Source: Calonectria ilicicola (taxonomy: Eukaryota; Ascomycota; Sordariomycetes; Hypocreales; Nectriaceae). Taken from it: a stretch of DNA of 64,000 bases. The translations under genes were made by a program, and so were the position numbers. The DNA lies in contig CP085836.1 in assembly GCA_020809705.1 (NCBI GenBank), positions 1,291,331 through 1,355,330 of the forward strand, given 5' to 3'. Every line of letters starts with the position of its first letter. Position 1 is the stretch's first letter. Positions 11,769 through 21,475 of the stretch are shown here, in pieces. Below the pieces are notes generated by a model, which saw nothing but the letters and a program-made list of their open reading frames with translations, searched no databases and was not told where the DNA came from.

Positions 11769-13226
11769 ATGTCCCAATTAAACACTGAAGCTAAAACTCT
11801 CCTTTCCCTTCAGGCCCTTCAAAGGAACCCAAAATTAAGTCTACGAAAAGCAGAAGCAGTCTATGGAGTGAGTCGCCGGCGGCTGCGTCGTCGGCAAAAG
11901 GGAATTCAGTCTCGAAGTGATACCATTCCTAATTCACGAAAGCTATCTGATCTAGAAGAAGAGATTATTGTCAACTTTATCCTAGACCTAGATTTGCGAG
12001 GATTTCCTCCCCGGCTTCATAGTGTTGAAGAAATGGCTGATCGATTACTTGCTGATCGAAATGCATCACCTATTGGCAAGCGCTGGGCTTCAAACTTTGT
12101 CAAGCGCCACCCAGAGCTCAAAATGCGTTTCTTTCGTAAATATGACTATAAGAGGGCTAAATGCAAAGATCCAAAGATTATTGGCGATTGGTTTCAGCTT
12201 GTATTGAATACAATCAGGAAGTATGGTATTCAATCAGATGATATGTACAACTTTAATGAGACTGGCTTTATGATGGGTGTTATTGCAAGCGGAATGGTTG
12301 TAACAGGTGCAGAAAGGCGTTCAAATCCAAAATTGATCCAGCCTGGAAACCGGGAATGGATAACAGCAATTCAAGCTATTAACACAAGAGGCTGGGCCAT
12401 CCCGCCATTTCTCATCACTGCAGGCCAATATCATCTTGCCAATTGGTATCAAGAAAGCAACCTCCCGGACGATTGGGCTATTGCAACCACCCAAAATGGC
12501 TGGACCGATAATAAAGCAGGTCTTGAGTGGCTGAAGCACTTTAATCACCATACAAGCAATCGATCAATTGGTCGCTATCGTCTTCTAATCCTTGACGGCC
12601 ATGAAAGTCACCATTCGGTCCAGTTTGAGGAATATTGCAAGGACAACAAAATCATCACGCTTTGCATGCCGCCTAATTCATCTCATCTACTTCAGCCACT
12701 TGATGTTGCATGCTTTGGGCCACTAAAAACAGCATATGGGAAGGAAATAGAGCATTTGATCAGATGCTCTATTACCCATATTTCAAAGGCTGACTTCTTC
12801 CCAGCCTTTTATAATGCACACAAAGCTGCCATAACAGAAAAGAATATTAAGGCAGGTTTTAGAGGAGCTGGACTTGATCCTCTAGATCCAGAAAATGTCA
12901 TATCGAAGCTTGATGTGCGGCTACAGACTCCAACACCATTCGATCAAGCAATTAACCCACCTACAACCTGGATATCAAAGACTCCAAGGACTATTACTGA
13001 GACTAGCTCACAGTCTGAGTACCTTATAGAACGAATTAGAAGGCTTCGAAGTGCCTCTCCAGAGTCTGTTATTGAGGCATTACAATCGCTTTCTAAGGGA
13101 ACAAAGAAGGTTATGCATGAGATGGTATTATTAAAGTCAAAGATGCGGGATCTTGAACAGGCAAACGAGATACTTAGTAAACGCCGCAGAGCAAAGAGAA
13201 CCCGACTACAAGATGGGGGACAATGA
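11769..13226 (+). CDS. Fot1-like transposase with first catalytic Asp changed to Asn
   Basis: This 485-residue protein has the pogo layout: an N-terminal helix-turn-helix (residues about 10-45), a CENP-B-type DNA-binding part ending in GKRWASNFVKRHPEL (about 113-127), and a DDE superfamily-endonuclease core. The catalytic triad should be D163, D276 and D312. The second (LLILDGHESH) and third (LLQPLDVACFG) are present, and their spacing fits DD35D. Position 163 reads MYNFNETGF, with AAT in place of the GAT seen at the same position in the copy at 31359. The change is G-to-A, that is C-to-T in CpA context on the other strand, the preferred RIP change. The protein is probably catalytically dead. 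The start is the first ATG, 57 bp inside the TIR. Confidence 0.9.
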   Translation: MSQLNTEAKTLLSLQALQRNPKLSLRKAEAVYGVSRRRLRRRQKGIQSRSDTIPNSRKLSDLEEEIIVNFILDLDLRGFPPRLHSVEEMADRLLADRNASPIGKRWASNFVKRHPELKMRFFRKYDYKRAKCKDPKIIGDWFQLVLNTIRKYGIQSDDMYNFNETGFMMGVIASGMVVTGAERRSNPKLIQPGNREWITAIQAINTRGWAIPPFLITAGQYHLANWYQESNLPDDWAIATTQNGWTDNKAGLEWLKHFNHHTSNRSIGRYRLLILDGHESHHSVQFEEYCKDNKIITLCMPPNSSHLLQPLDVACFGPLKTAYGKEIEHLIRCSITHISKADFFPAFYNAHKAAITEKNIKAGFRGAGLDPLDPENVISKLDVRLQTPTPFDQAINPPTTWISKTPRTITETSSQSEYLIERIRRLRSASPESVIEALQSLSKGTKKVMHEMVLLKSKMRDLEQANEILSKRRRAKRTRLQDGGQ

Positions 13227-13423
13227 CAGTAGCTAGTGCAAGGGAAGCAATTGATCAAATGGATGTAAATACGCAAATACGGGTAGAAACATCGCAAAGT
13301 GGTGGTCGAGGGAAGTCAGCGCGATCGGGGGAGCGGCACTGTGGCACTTGCGGCAAGACTGGTCATAATGCAAGGACATGTCAAGTAATTATTGAGACCT
13401 CCGAGGAAGAGGATAGCAATTAG
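13223..13423 (+). CDS. Zinc-knuckle ORF, likely frameshifted tail of the transposase
   Basis: A 66-residue ORF overlaps the transposase stop (ATGA). It ends with a CCHC zinc knuckle, CGTCGKTGHNARTC, which commonly closes fungal Fot1-type transposases. The two frames meet at a run of five G (13215-13219). One additional G there would join them into a single protein. The simplest reading is a one-base deletion in the G run that cut off the knuckle. A separate protein, ribosomal frameshifting, or a homopolymer sequencing error are alternatives. Confidence 0.6.
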   Translation: MTVASAREAIDQMDVNTQIRVETSQSGGRGKSARSGERHCGTCGKTGHNARTCQVIIETSEEEDSN

Positions 13424-13487
13424 AATTAATTAATCGGATGCTTTATAGTATTTTTATTCTGGTTTGAAAATAGGGTATAGTAAGAAG

Positions 13488-13529
13488 TGGGGCGCTCGCT
13501 TGTCTGGGGCGCTCGCTTATCATGTACGT
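13488..13529 (-). repeat. Right terminal inverted repeat of the Fot1-like element
   Basis: Perfect reverse complement of 11671-11712, followed by TA at 13530-13531. Confidence 0.92.
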
Positions 13530-14022
13530 TATTTATTCTTTTATTTATCCAAGAAAAAAAAGGAGGAATTAGGGTTTATTATGTAGTGGAGGATCCGGTG
13601 TTTGTCTATAGGGTTAGACTTAGAAGTGAGGGGGGTCGGCCGGCCAAACCCGGGGGTCGCTGGCTGACTCTCTAGATGCCTCCTCTACTTCTGTAAAAAC
13701 AGAAGAACATGAGGCACATAGAAACAATCAAATAACAATACTAGCTCAATAGACCTAAATTGGTTCAATATATTCGACATGAAGGAGAAAACGAGTGGCT
13801 AAAATCTGGTTATGTGTACCCGCTGTCTTGAGTTTATCATCTTTGAGCACTTGGGAATGAAGCATCGTGTCATTGGTGTCAAGTCAAATTGGCCACCCCC
13901 GGGTTTGGCTGGCTAAGGCCCGACCCGGCTCATCTCTACAGAAAAAGGAACTTTCGTGTGTTTTGCACAATCCATTATTGGTCGACCAAGCACATTACAC
14001 CAGCGCGCCTGCCATACGCGAT
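13530..14022. other. Intergenic, with an imperfect inverted repeat
   Basis: No gene is visible. GGCCAAACCCGGGGGTC near 13645 recurs inverted near 13894-13912 (CCACCCCCGGGTTTGGC), enclosing about 230 bp. This could be a small non-autonomous element, but I see no clear ends or target duplication. Confidence 0.3.
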
Positions 14023-16821
14023 TCAGGGCTGTCGGAGCCGGCCATCGTTGAACCCGAATAATGCTTGAAAAGCTGCATGAGGACTCTTTAAATTTGTATG
14101 ATTACCAGATGCTGCGGTCATCCCGCTTGACATAATAGTTGAAAGACCCTTATAACAAAACTGGACATCATCATCAAGAATCGCAGCACGAACCTTGGGG
14201 CCAAGGTCAAGCTTGATAGAATTCAAGGCGTCAACCCTCATTTGCCGTAGACAGATATGGCAAAGCCATGATATAATCTGGTTGGTGATAACAGCATCTC
14301 CAGAATGCTGCCAGAGCCATTCAAGACCAAATTCAGCATAACGACTGAGATCAAAGAAATTCCTCGCCTGGCTACCACATTTTAAATATCGTTGCTGAAG
14401 AGTGCCATTTCCAAATAATACCGAATGAGTGATGTCTGGAAAGAACCTGAGGCTATTCCAATCAATGCGAGGCTCGATCCAGCAATAGCCGTACTTCTCT
14501 AGTGTTTGACCAAAGCCAAGGCCATATCGTACTTTTGGTGAGCTTACTGGCTGTGGTAGCTCTCGTTTGCTCCACCATAGCGCTCCTTGTCGAGAGTAAT
14601 CATGGCCCCCAACCGCCACTCGGAGACATCGCAGAAACATGTCCATTATTTTAGTCTGCTCCCATGTCGTCAGACCCAGGTAACTCTGAGCCCGGACTAG
14701 CTCAAACCCCGTTGTAAACTTATTAATATTGTGCCAGATGTAATCAATAAAAACAAGACTGTGTATTGTCCATAAATAAGGCAGAGGCCCTAATAATTTA
14801 ATATTATTAGTTTCAGGGTTTAGAGTGTGTAGAACTGTTCGAATACTCTGGAATAGGACCCAGGAAATGCGATATTCCTCCCTGACACCAAAGGATCGTT
14901 GTTTCGAATCTATTAGGCCATAATGACATCGACGTTTACTAGCGAGATATGCACGATCTGTGACAGTCTCACTGGATATTGGTTTGCCATAAACATTCTG
15001 CATACCATGACGAAGCTGAGGATCTAATGCTAATAGCTGTAGATCCGGATTCTGAAATGGAAATGTACGGGCAGCGTCTATAATCTCCTTGGTAAGACTG
15101 TACATTTGACCATAGAGAATGCCTCCGCGACGGAGTCGAGATGTCGAAGGAGTCAATGTAGTCATGCTAATAGCATCTCGAAGCATGGACTCGTGGTAGA
15201 AATTTTGGCCAGATTTTGGGATATGACCATCATAAAGCTCTGTAAGGTGATGGCGAATGCAGCAACGCCGCCAAAGATAGGTCTGAGCTTCATGTGGCGA
15301 ATCCTCACCATCGCGCACAATTCGGCTGCCATAAGATGGACAGGTCTCTTTGCCTATATCAACATAAAACTTATCGCTGCAAATGTGGGCGAAGTCTAGA
15401 ATATGGCGTAGCTTATTATTAAAATTGTCCATTACCGTAAGGAGATTAGAAGGTGTTTCAGGACATTTAAATAGAAGCTTTGTGCCTTTTGCTTCAACAA
15501 AGAGCTCGGGATTGCGAAAGTCTTGGAATCCTGGTTGGCTTACTGCTGTGAGAATATGGTCCCATAGTTGCCGCAAGCCTTCTGGTGGCAGAAAATAGGT
15601 CATTCTAAGCTGAGTTCGATCACGAGGAGTACCGCTCAGGCGATCCTCGACCTGGGGAGCGCGGCAAATAGCCAATGCATGGCGATAGCTCGCCGGTAAG
15701 TGTTGAAGCTGATCGATATTATAGACTTGACGAATGGCAGGATAGAATATATCATCAAACCATCGCGAGAGCTGCTTGTCTGTTAATCGATGGAAGTTGT
15801 GTTGATAGGGTAAGTGTGGAAAAAATAAGTGAAATGTAAGGAAATCAGCGCCTTCAATCCTTGCAAAAATAAAATGTGGCACATCTTTCAATCGTGATGG
15901 AATTAATCGAGGTCGTTCTGAATCTAGATTGCCACGATCCAAGGTCAGGTGAACATCTGTAGAAATATTCTGATTATAGTGGGGAGCAGAATAAAACCGA
16001 ATTCCATGAACTGCTGCTGCAGGTGAAGTCGCAAAGCCTAAGATGCTATCGATGTCGAATGAAATAGCCGGAACAAGCTGCTCTGCATGTTCAGTGTGAA
16101 GACAGACCTGCTTGGGCTCACTATTAGAGTGCTGGCTTATATTGCCAGAAAACAGCTCCTTCCATTGGTCTGGGCTTAGATTTGATGTCTTATCATGAGT
16201 TTCGTGGCTGAGAAAACTTTGTTTGTCCAATGTATAGGGAATGCTTTGAGGGAACAATTGATCAAGTTTGTTATGGTTGTGTGCTCCCTCACTTTCGATA
16301 TGTGTAGTCAGAGATTCCCAATGCTGTTGAGTGCTGCAACCATGGATTCCAACTAAGTACTGCTGAATAATTTTCTGTGTAGCATATTGCACATCGTTCC
16401 AGTCGCTTTTGTCAGGAATATCTGCTTCGACTTCAGTATATACCTCGGAACTCTGAGACTCCGCTTGATTTTCATCTTCTGCGGTACAGCTCATATGGAT
16501 AGGCTCCTCATTGTAATAACCTGGCTCGGTATCAATTGTACTGATATCATAACCTGCCTGGCTAGTTATTATAACTATATCATCGGATAAGATATTGTCT
16601 TGTCCAAATTCTCCGGTTTCAACCAATAGATTATTCTCGGACTCTGCCTGCTCATCTAAGAATACTGGCTCGGTCATTTGAGATGACTCTTGAGCTGGGA
16701 TGATCTGGGCGTTTTTAGCTCTTTGCCGCCTCCGATATCTTCGTGCACGTTCGGCTTCTTGCTGGCGCCGACGGAGAACAGCAGGGTTTGGTTCTTGATC
16801 ATCTACGAATCGGATGTTCAT
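14023..16821 (-). CDS. Large conserved-looking protein beside the OrsD-recombinase gene (932 aa)
   Basis: An intact 932-codon ORF runs from ATG at 16821 to TGA at 14023-14025. Residues about 13-36 are strongly basic (RRRQQEAERARRYRRRQRAK), resembling a nuclear-localisation or DNA-contacting helix. About 40-180 is acidic and low-complexity. The rest looks globular, with no helicase, nuclease or transposase signature that I recognise. The gene follows the OrsD-recombinase gene (17707-21216) on the same strand, 885 bp downstream. From memory of fungal genomes I believe similar large proteins often sit beside OrsD/telomere-linked-helicase genes, but I cannot search for this. The function is unknown. 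An accessory protein of a mobile unit is the working idea, supported only by position and intactness. Confidence 0.7.
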   Translation of the reverse strand: MNIRFVDDQEPNPAVLRRRQQEAERARRYRRRQRAKNAQIIPAQESSQMTEPVFLDEQAESENNLLVETGEFGQDNILSDDIVIITSQAGYDISTIDTEPGYYNEEPIHMSCTAEDENQAESQSSEVYTEVEADIPDKSDWNDVQYATQKIIQQYLVGIHGCSTQQHWESLTTHIESEGAHNHNKLDQLFPQSIPYTLDKQSFLSHETHDKTSNLSPDQWKELFSGNISQHSNSEPKQVCLHTEHAEQLVPAISFDIDSILGFATSPAAAVHGIRFYSAPHYNQNISTDVHLTLDRGNLDSERPRLIPSRLKDVPHFIFARIEGADFLTFHLFFPHLPYQHNFHRLTDKQLSRWFDDIFYPAIRQVYNIDQLQHLPASYRHALAICRAPQVEDRLSGTPRDRTQLRMTYFLPPEGLRQLWDHILTAVSQPGFQDFRNPELFVEAKGTKLLFKCPETPSNLLTVMDNFNNKLRHILDFAHICSDKFYVDIGKETCPSYGSRIVRDGEDSPHEAQTYLWRRCCIRHHLTELYDGHIPKSGQNFYHESMLRDAISMTTLTPSTSRLRRGGILYGQMYSLTKEIIDAARTFPFQNPDLQLLALDPQLRHGMQNVYGKPISSETVTDRAYLASKRRCHYGLIDSKQRSFGVREEYRISWVLFQSIRTVLHTLNPETNNIKLLGPLPYLWTIHSLVFIDYIWHNINKFTTGFELVRAQSYLGLTTWEQTKIMDMFLRCLRVAVGGHDYSRQGALWWSKRELPQPVSSPKVRYGLGFGQTLEKYGYCWIEPRIDWNSLRFFPDITHSVLFGNGTLQQRYLKCGSQARNFFDLSRYAEFGLEWLWQHSGDAVITNQIISWLCHICLRQMRVDALNSIKLDLGPKVRAAILDDDVQFCYKGLSTIMSSGMTAASGNHTNLKSPHAAFQALFGFNDGRLRQP

Positions 16822-17479
16822 TGTTACCTGTGATTGTTGCGCATGTAGTTAGTACAGTAAATAATGCCTCACTTCTCTTGTAATAACAGGATTTTTATTT
16901 ATTTGTGCTGTCAATGTATTTTTGCTTTTTATTATTGATTATGAAACTGAGGATCTTATTAGTCCGAGTATGACATCATACCTCAGAGTCATGTGACCTA
17001 TTACACTAACCTAAGTAGGAAGGCATCACGCTCATTAGTCCCGAATGGGCAATCGTCACGGTCCTCCATTCTTACCCTCAAAATCTCTCAAGTTCAAAAG
17101 CAACCTACATCAGCAATAAAGGTGCAATGACTAGAAAAACTGAATTCTTATCTATCCTGGGCCTTAAACTCTAGAAAGGTCCAGTTTTCGATGCAGAACT
17201 GTTTGGGTGCGTTCCTAAATCTAAGTTGTTTTTGACAGCGGGAGTAGGCAAGTGATTGTTGTGATTACGTGTCTGATTTTCAGAATCAACCCTTTCTCGC
17301 TCTCGCGCAAACACCTATTCAATATGCCTGCGAGATATAGGTGGTATTGTTCCAACCAACCTATCTCTATTCACGCCTGATCTTGGCAAATCAATCAGAC
17401 TACCGCTGCTCTGGCCTTCTTCTTGCCTTGTTTGCCCTGCCGGGTTGTTGCTGTGGTACTCTTGAGCTATAGCCCGTGG

Positions 17480-17701
17480 GCTGCGCACCTCGAACCAGCC
17501 GCTTGCTGCTCTTGATGGGAAAAATCTCTGGCACCAGACCCCGACCCCCTATGGCACTGGGCCGAGTGCTTTCCTCGCATAACTTTTGTCGGGCCTTCCC
17601 TAACCTTTTAGGTTATGCCAACTATGCTCCTTACGGCAATGTGCCTGTATTGTCTGCAATCGCCGGGCAATATAGGAACACTGATTGCACTTTATACCAT
17701 C
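17480..17701 (-). pseudogene. Decayed second OrsD zinc-finger segment
   Basis: Just after the stop of the OrsD-recombinase ORF, the minus strand encodes a second-finger segment (DGIKCNQCSYIARRLQTIQ, then HCRKEHSW) in another frame. It closely resembles DGIKCQQCSYIARQLSNIQQ of the upstream gene. In-frame TAGs follow, and then, in a shifted frame, WCQRFFPSRAASGWFEV. These are the same modules in the same order as in the N-terminus of the neighbouring gene. The piece is therefore the remnant of a second, tandem OrsD-type gene, or part of a chimeric 3' end. Confidence 0.65.
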
Positions 17702-17706
17702 AGAGC

Positions 17707-20700
17707 TTAAAAAACAATAAAATATCGAATTGCTGATCGGGGAGCATTAAAGAATGTTTGCAACTGCACAGTATTCCATAGCCCTGATTTGCTCTTGATT
17801 TCTCTGGCCTGGTGCTTCTGGCTATAATGCACCTTTAGACACTTCCAGCTAGTAGTTAGAAAGTAGCAGCTTGTGCAAGAAAATCCGCTATGTATTGGAA
17901 GTCCCTTGATGGCTAGAATAGGGGTTAATGGATCATGGTGGTTATCGATATTCGCTGCTCCTTGGAGAGTTAGGCCAGAATAGGTTGATCCCAATGCCTT
18001 TCGGACAGCGCTTGTGATATCGGGATGACGATCCCTTAGATGGTTGATAGGATTTGTTATTGCGTAGCCATGTATTCCACATACCAATTTCTGATGCTCT
18101 GGGTAGTATATCAACCAATCTACTATACTCTGTTGGTTGCTATTATGATTTGAGGCTTGGCCATGTGAGAAGGTTGTAAAATCCCGCTTCTTGTTTTCCT
18201 TTGGATCTATTAATAAGGGAACAGAGTTATGTAATTGTTCTCCAGGAAGACAGGCTGTCTTGCTTGGCTGGTGAATAAACTCATGCCATCGAACGGATGC
18301 CCATTCATACGCACGGAGAAGTGATGGCTGGAGTCGATGAGGAAATGCGCCGTCTAGGCCATATACCACTCCACGCTGCAGCGGCCGATGGCCACTCTGC
18401 CAAGCAAAAGCAACATTCAAGTCAGCCTTGGTGCCGCGATCATCAAATCGATTCAAAGGCAGATAAACCTCACGAACATGCTTTTCTGTGATCCCAATAG
18501 CTAACTGCCTATATGTCTGAGCATTGACCGGTTGCTTCCATACATGGGCTGTGGTATTTTTAATAATCCTTGTAAGATAGGATGATGTCCATGGTTTGCC
18601 ATTTATTTGGAAGAGTAGCTGCTCTGTAGACGTATTGAGGTCTGATGGTAAGTGTCCTCTTAGCTCTCGCTGTAGCATTGCAGAGAATCGCCTTATAAGG
18701 ATGAGATATCGAAGTACAATGGAGCCCAGTCGAGCTGGAAGAAACCGGACCACGTAGAATTCCCGATTAGTGATCCGTTTAGCCTTATGATGTCGAAGTA
18801 TGTAGATGATATAACCATTCCAAACAAAGATACCACGAGTCCCGGATGGACCATTTTCACATCCTAGAGTTAGTAGTTCGCGCAGCCGGGGTGCCTAGCC
18901 ACAGGACGTATAAAGACCACCTAGGATCAACTCCTCAAGAATGGTCACGCGTTTAAGATAAGCTTTAATGGCATTGTGGCTCCATCGCCCGTTCCAGAAA
19001 AGAGATGATGATTTTGTTGTACATGCTTGAACGAGAAGCTGTTCATACATCCTGCTGATGTTGTTTTGAGGGTGCATAACAAAGGAATATCCAATCTCTT
19101 CATTGGCCATATCATCCTTCATAATATTCAAGTCAAATGCAGGATTCAGTCCCAGCATAAGTTCCGCACATACCTCTTCGGCTTGTGTGATAAAATGGTT
19201 AGACAGCTGACGGAATGTATCCATAGATAGGCTAAGGGCATCCCCATAGGAGACAGTGTTCCCATCGTCGCTCCAATGTAATAAAAAAGATGGAGGCTCA
19301 GTATATGCAATCTCTCGACCAAAATTTCTTAAGCTATGTAGCTCTGCCAATGGGGTCAAGGATCCAGCCAGCATATACCTCTCACGCATCTTGTTGAGCC
19401 TTTGCAATTGATCCGTGGTTGGTCGTTTTTGAATCCCAATACTGTGGTATGGTTCGAGTGGAAGCGCATATTCTAGAAATAGTAGACGCTGTATGTAAAT
19501 GAGCCCTGATAGGTTGGTGCAATATCTGCGAGCCGGTTCGAAGCGTTGGCAGTCTGATGAAAACCCTAAAATGCCACTAAAATACACTAGTAGAGTGGAG
19601 GCTGGTTGTCCGTTGGTAAACTCTTCAGTGATGAGTATGATGCTAAGCTGGAATATCTGTTCGACAAGCTCAACCATGGCCAAGGTAGCAGGCCTATCCG
19701 AGGTCCCTGCCATCCGAAAGGTGTATGAGGCCTTACTGGCCCTTCCATGAGTGTTAAGGCCACTATGATGATTGCCATAGTTATCTTCGTCGTCGTTATC
19801 GTTATATTCTTCCTCTTCTTCATCTTCATTCTCTTCATCTTCATTATCATCATCATCTTCCTCCTCTTCTTCATATTCTTCATCATCAGTCCTTTCATTG
19901 CTCTCATATATATATTCTCCTCCTGTATCTCGGTCACAGATACTTTGACAGGGCTTGAGGCCTACTTTTAGTAAAGGCCATGTTGTTCCACCTGCTTCCA
20001 GTATATGTTTCCATGCCTTGTGATTCCAGAGATAGTCTAATTCTTGTTTGACCTGTGGACTGAGATGGACTCTCGTCTCTTGTTCCCGGAACTGGTTAGG
20101 CATGCGATAAGCTCGTATAACAAATATAAGAAATCGCTTCCATAACCTTCGATATCTCTTTTGCGTTCCTTCTTCAAGATCTATAAGGAATGGTCTAGGA
20201 TAGTATGATTGCAGATGAGGACTGGTTAACCAGCATAAAAGGATTCTTCCGGTATTCTGTGCTGTCTCTTTACAGCGATCAAGCATGGCATCAATCCCTC
20301 CAAGTAAAATTGCAAGCTTACTCTCATCTTGGCCTAAACTGATAACATCCGGGTTACCCTGCCTGGAGCTTGTGCCAAGGATAAGATGTGGCCTAGATAT
20401 TGCTTTGTTCTTGCTCTGGGTAGGCAAAGTCGTCATTGCTAATAGAATATCGCGCTGGATCATTCTATATATGTTTGGCCACTGTATGCGCTGTAGCCAG
20501 GGGCTTATATCGGTAAAAGAGTTGTTACTAGAAGTCAAAGCATAGATGTGTAATTGTCTTTGAACATCCATATGTATCCTTTCGCGCTCAAGCACTTCTT
20601 GAATATGCTTATGGGCATCTTCTGAAATTTGGTTTGTTTTGCTTCTAGATAGTACAATAGTACTACTCCCTGGTTGCATTGGTATACTTTGTTTACTTTG

Positions 20701-21216
20701 ACCCTCTTTATCTCCAGTTGTATAATCAACCTCAAACCAAGAACTTGCAGCTCTTGATGGAAAGAATCGCTGGCACCAGACGCCTTCGCGCCAGGGCAGG
20801 TTAAGCGATTGTTCACATTGATTCTTCTTTGGCCTTCCTTGACCTTTGGTATTTTGCCAGCCATGGATACTGCGACAATGCTGTTGTATGTTGCTCAACT
20901 GACGAGCAATATACGAACATTGCTGGCACTTTATCCCATCTACCTTTGGTTGACTTAAGACTGGAATTGGCCTTATCTTTGTAGTAGGCAATTGAAATAT
21001 AGCAAGGCCAACTTGGTTGCGTATGATGTCAGGAAGTCTCTGGACGTCTGCGGCGACTCTGCGCCGCTCCTGTATTGAAATACTAGCATGGTGGCTCCGA
21101 AGATGCGCGAATACCTCATCGGATACGCAAGCATATTTGCATTCTTTGCATACAATAATCCGATAGGTCGCAAGGTAGGTGAATGGATCAATTTGAAGGG
21201 AAGTAAGGGTATCCAT
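17707..21216 (-). pseudogene. OrsD zinc-finger + tyrosine recombinase protein, one in-frame TAG
   Basis: One frame of 1170 codons runs from ATG 21216 to 17707, with a single internal TAG at 18895-18897 (codon 774). Residues about 20-170 form an OrsD (DUF3505) domain with fingers CKECKYACVSDEVFAHLRSHH and CQQC...H...H, ending in CQRFF...WFEV. A run of Asp/Glu lies near 430-470. The recombinase core follows: box I APRLRELLTLG (R777), a basic strand (HHKAKRI), TYRQLAIGI, and QSGHRPLQRGVVYG, with H943 and candidate nucleophile Y952 nine residues apart as in XerD. The C-terminus holds a second OrsD-like domain ending LQTFFNAPRSAIRYFIV. There is no helicase. The TAG falls exactly on the Gln of the GGQ motif kept in the other two copies, so CAG became TAG. 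Confidence 0.8.
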
Positions 21217-21402
21217 GATTTCACTGCCCGAAGAAAAGTGGGTGTTTGAGATAATCTTTCAGGGTAGATAGGGGTCAGAAGTGTTATGTCTAAAGAATTC
21301 TTTGCGATGTTTATTTTTTTTCCCTGTTGATTATTCTGCTTCTGGAAAAAGAAATTATGCTCAGTCATCCAATAGAGATGACTAAGGCGGTATTTTGGAG
21401 TT

Positions 21403-21475
21403 GGCGGCCAATACAGCCACGGGGCCCCGTCGCTCCAAAATCTCACGGGTCCCGTGCCGATTAGGTAAGCCTTCC
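21403..21475 (+). repeat. Left TIR of the MULE
   Basis: 73 bp, perfect inverted match to 25242-25314, preceded by TSD copy TTTTGGAGTT. Confidence 0.93.

Larger units (their letters stand above)
11671..13529 (+). mobile_element. Fot1/pogo-like DNA transposon with perfect TIRs
   Basis: The element is 1859 bp long and bounded by perfect 42-bp inverted repeats (11671-11712 and 13488-13529). It is flanked by the dinucleotide TA on both sides (11669-11670 and 13530-13531), the expected target duplication of the Tc1/mariner/pogo superfamily. It carries one transposase ORF (11769-13226) and an overlapping zinc-knuckle ORF (13223-13423). Perfect TIRs suggest recent movement. The transposase, however, has a substituted catalytic residue and a displaced C-terminal tail, so this copy probably moved with enzyme supplied in trans, or was damaged after insertion. 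Confidence 0.9.

Noticed and set aside
14023..16821. 932-residue protein as a Helitron Rep/helicase
   Set aside because: The basic Arg-rich N-terminus is superficially similar, but there is no HUH motif, no Walker A and no Pif1-type helicase motif.
19747..19971. Hydrophobic plus-strand ORF that looks like a membrane protein
   Set aside because: It is the complement of the Asp/Glu-rich tract of the OrsD-recombinase gene; GAA/GAT runs read as Phe/Ile/Val on the other strand.
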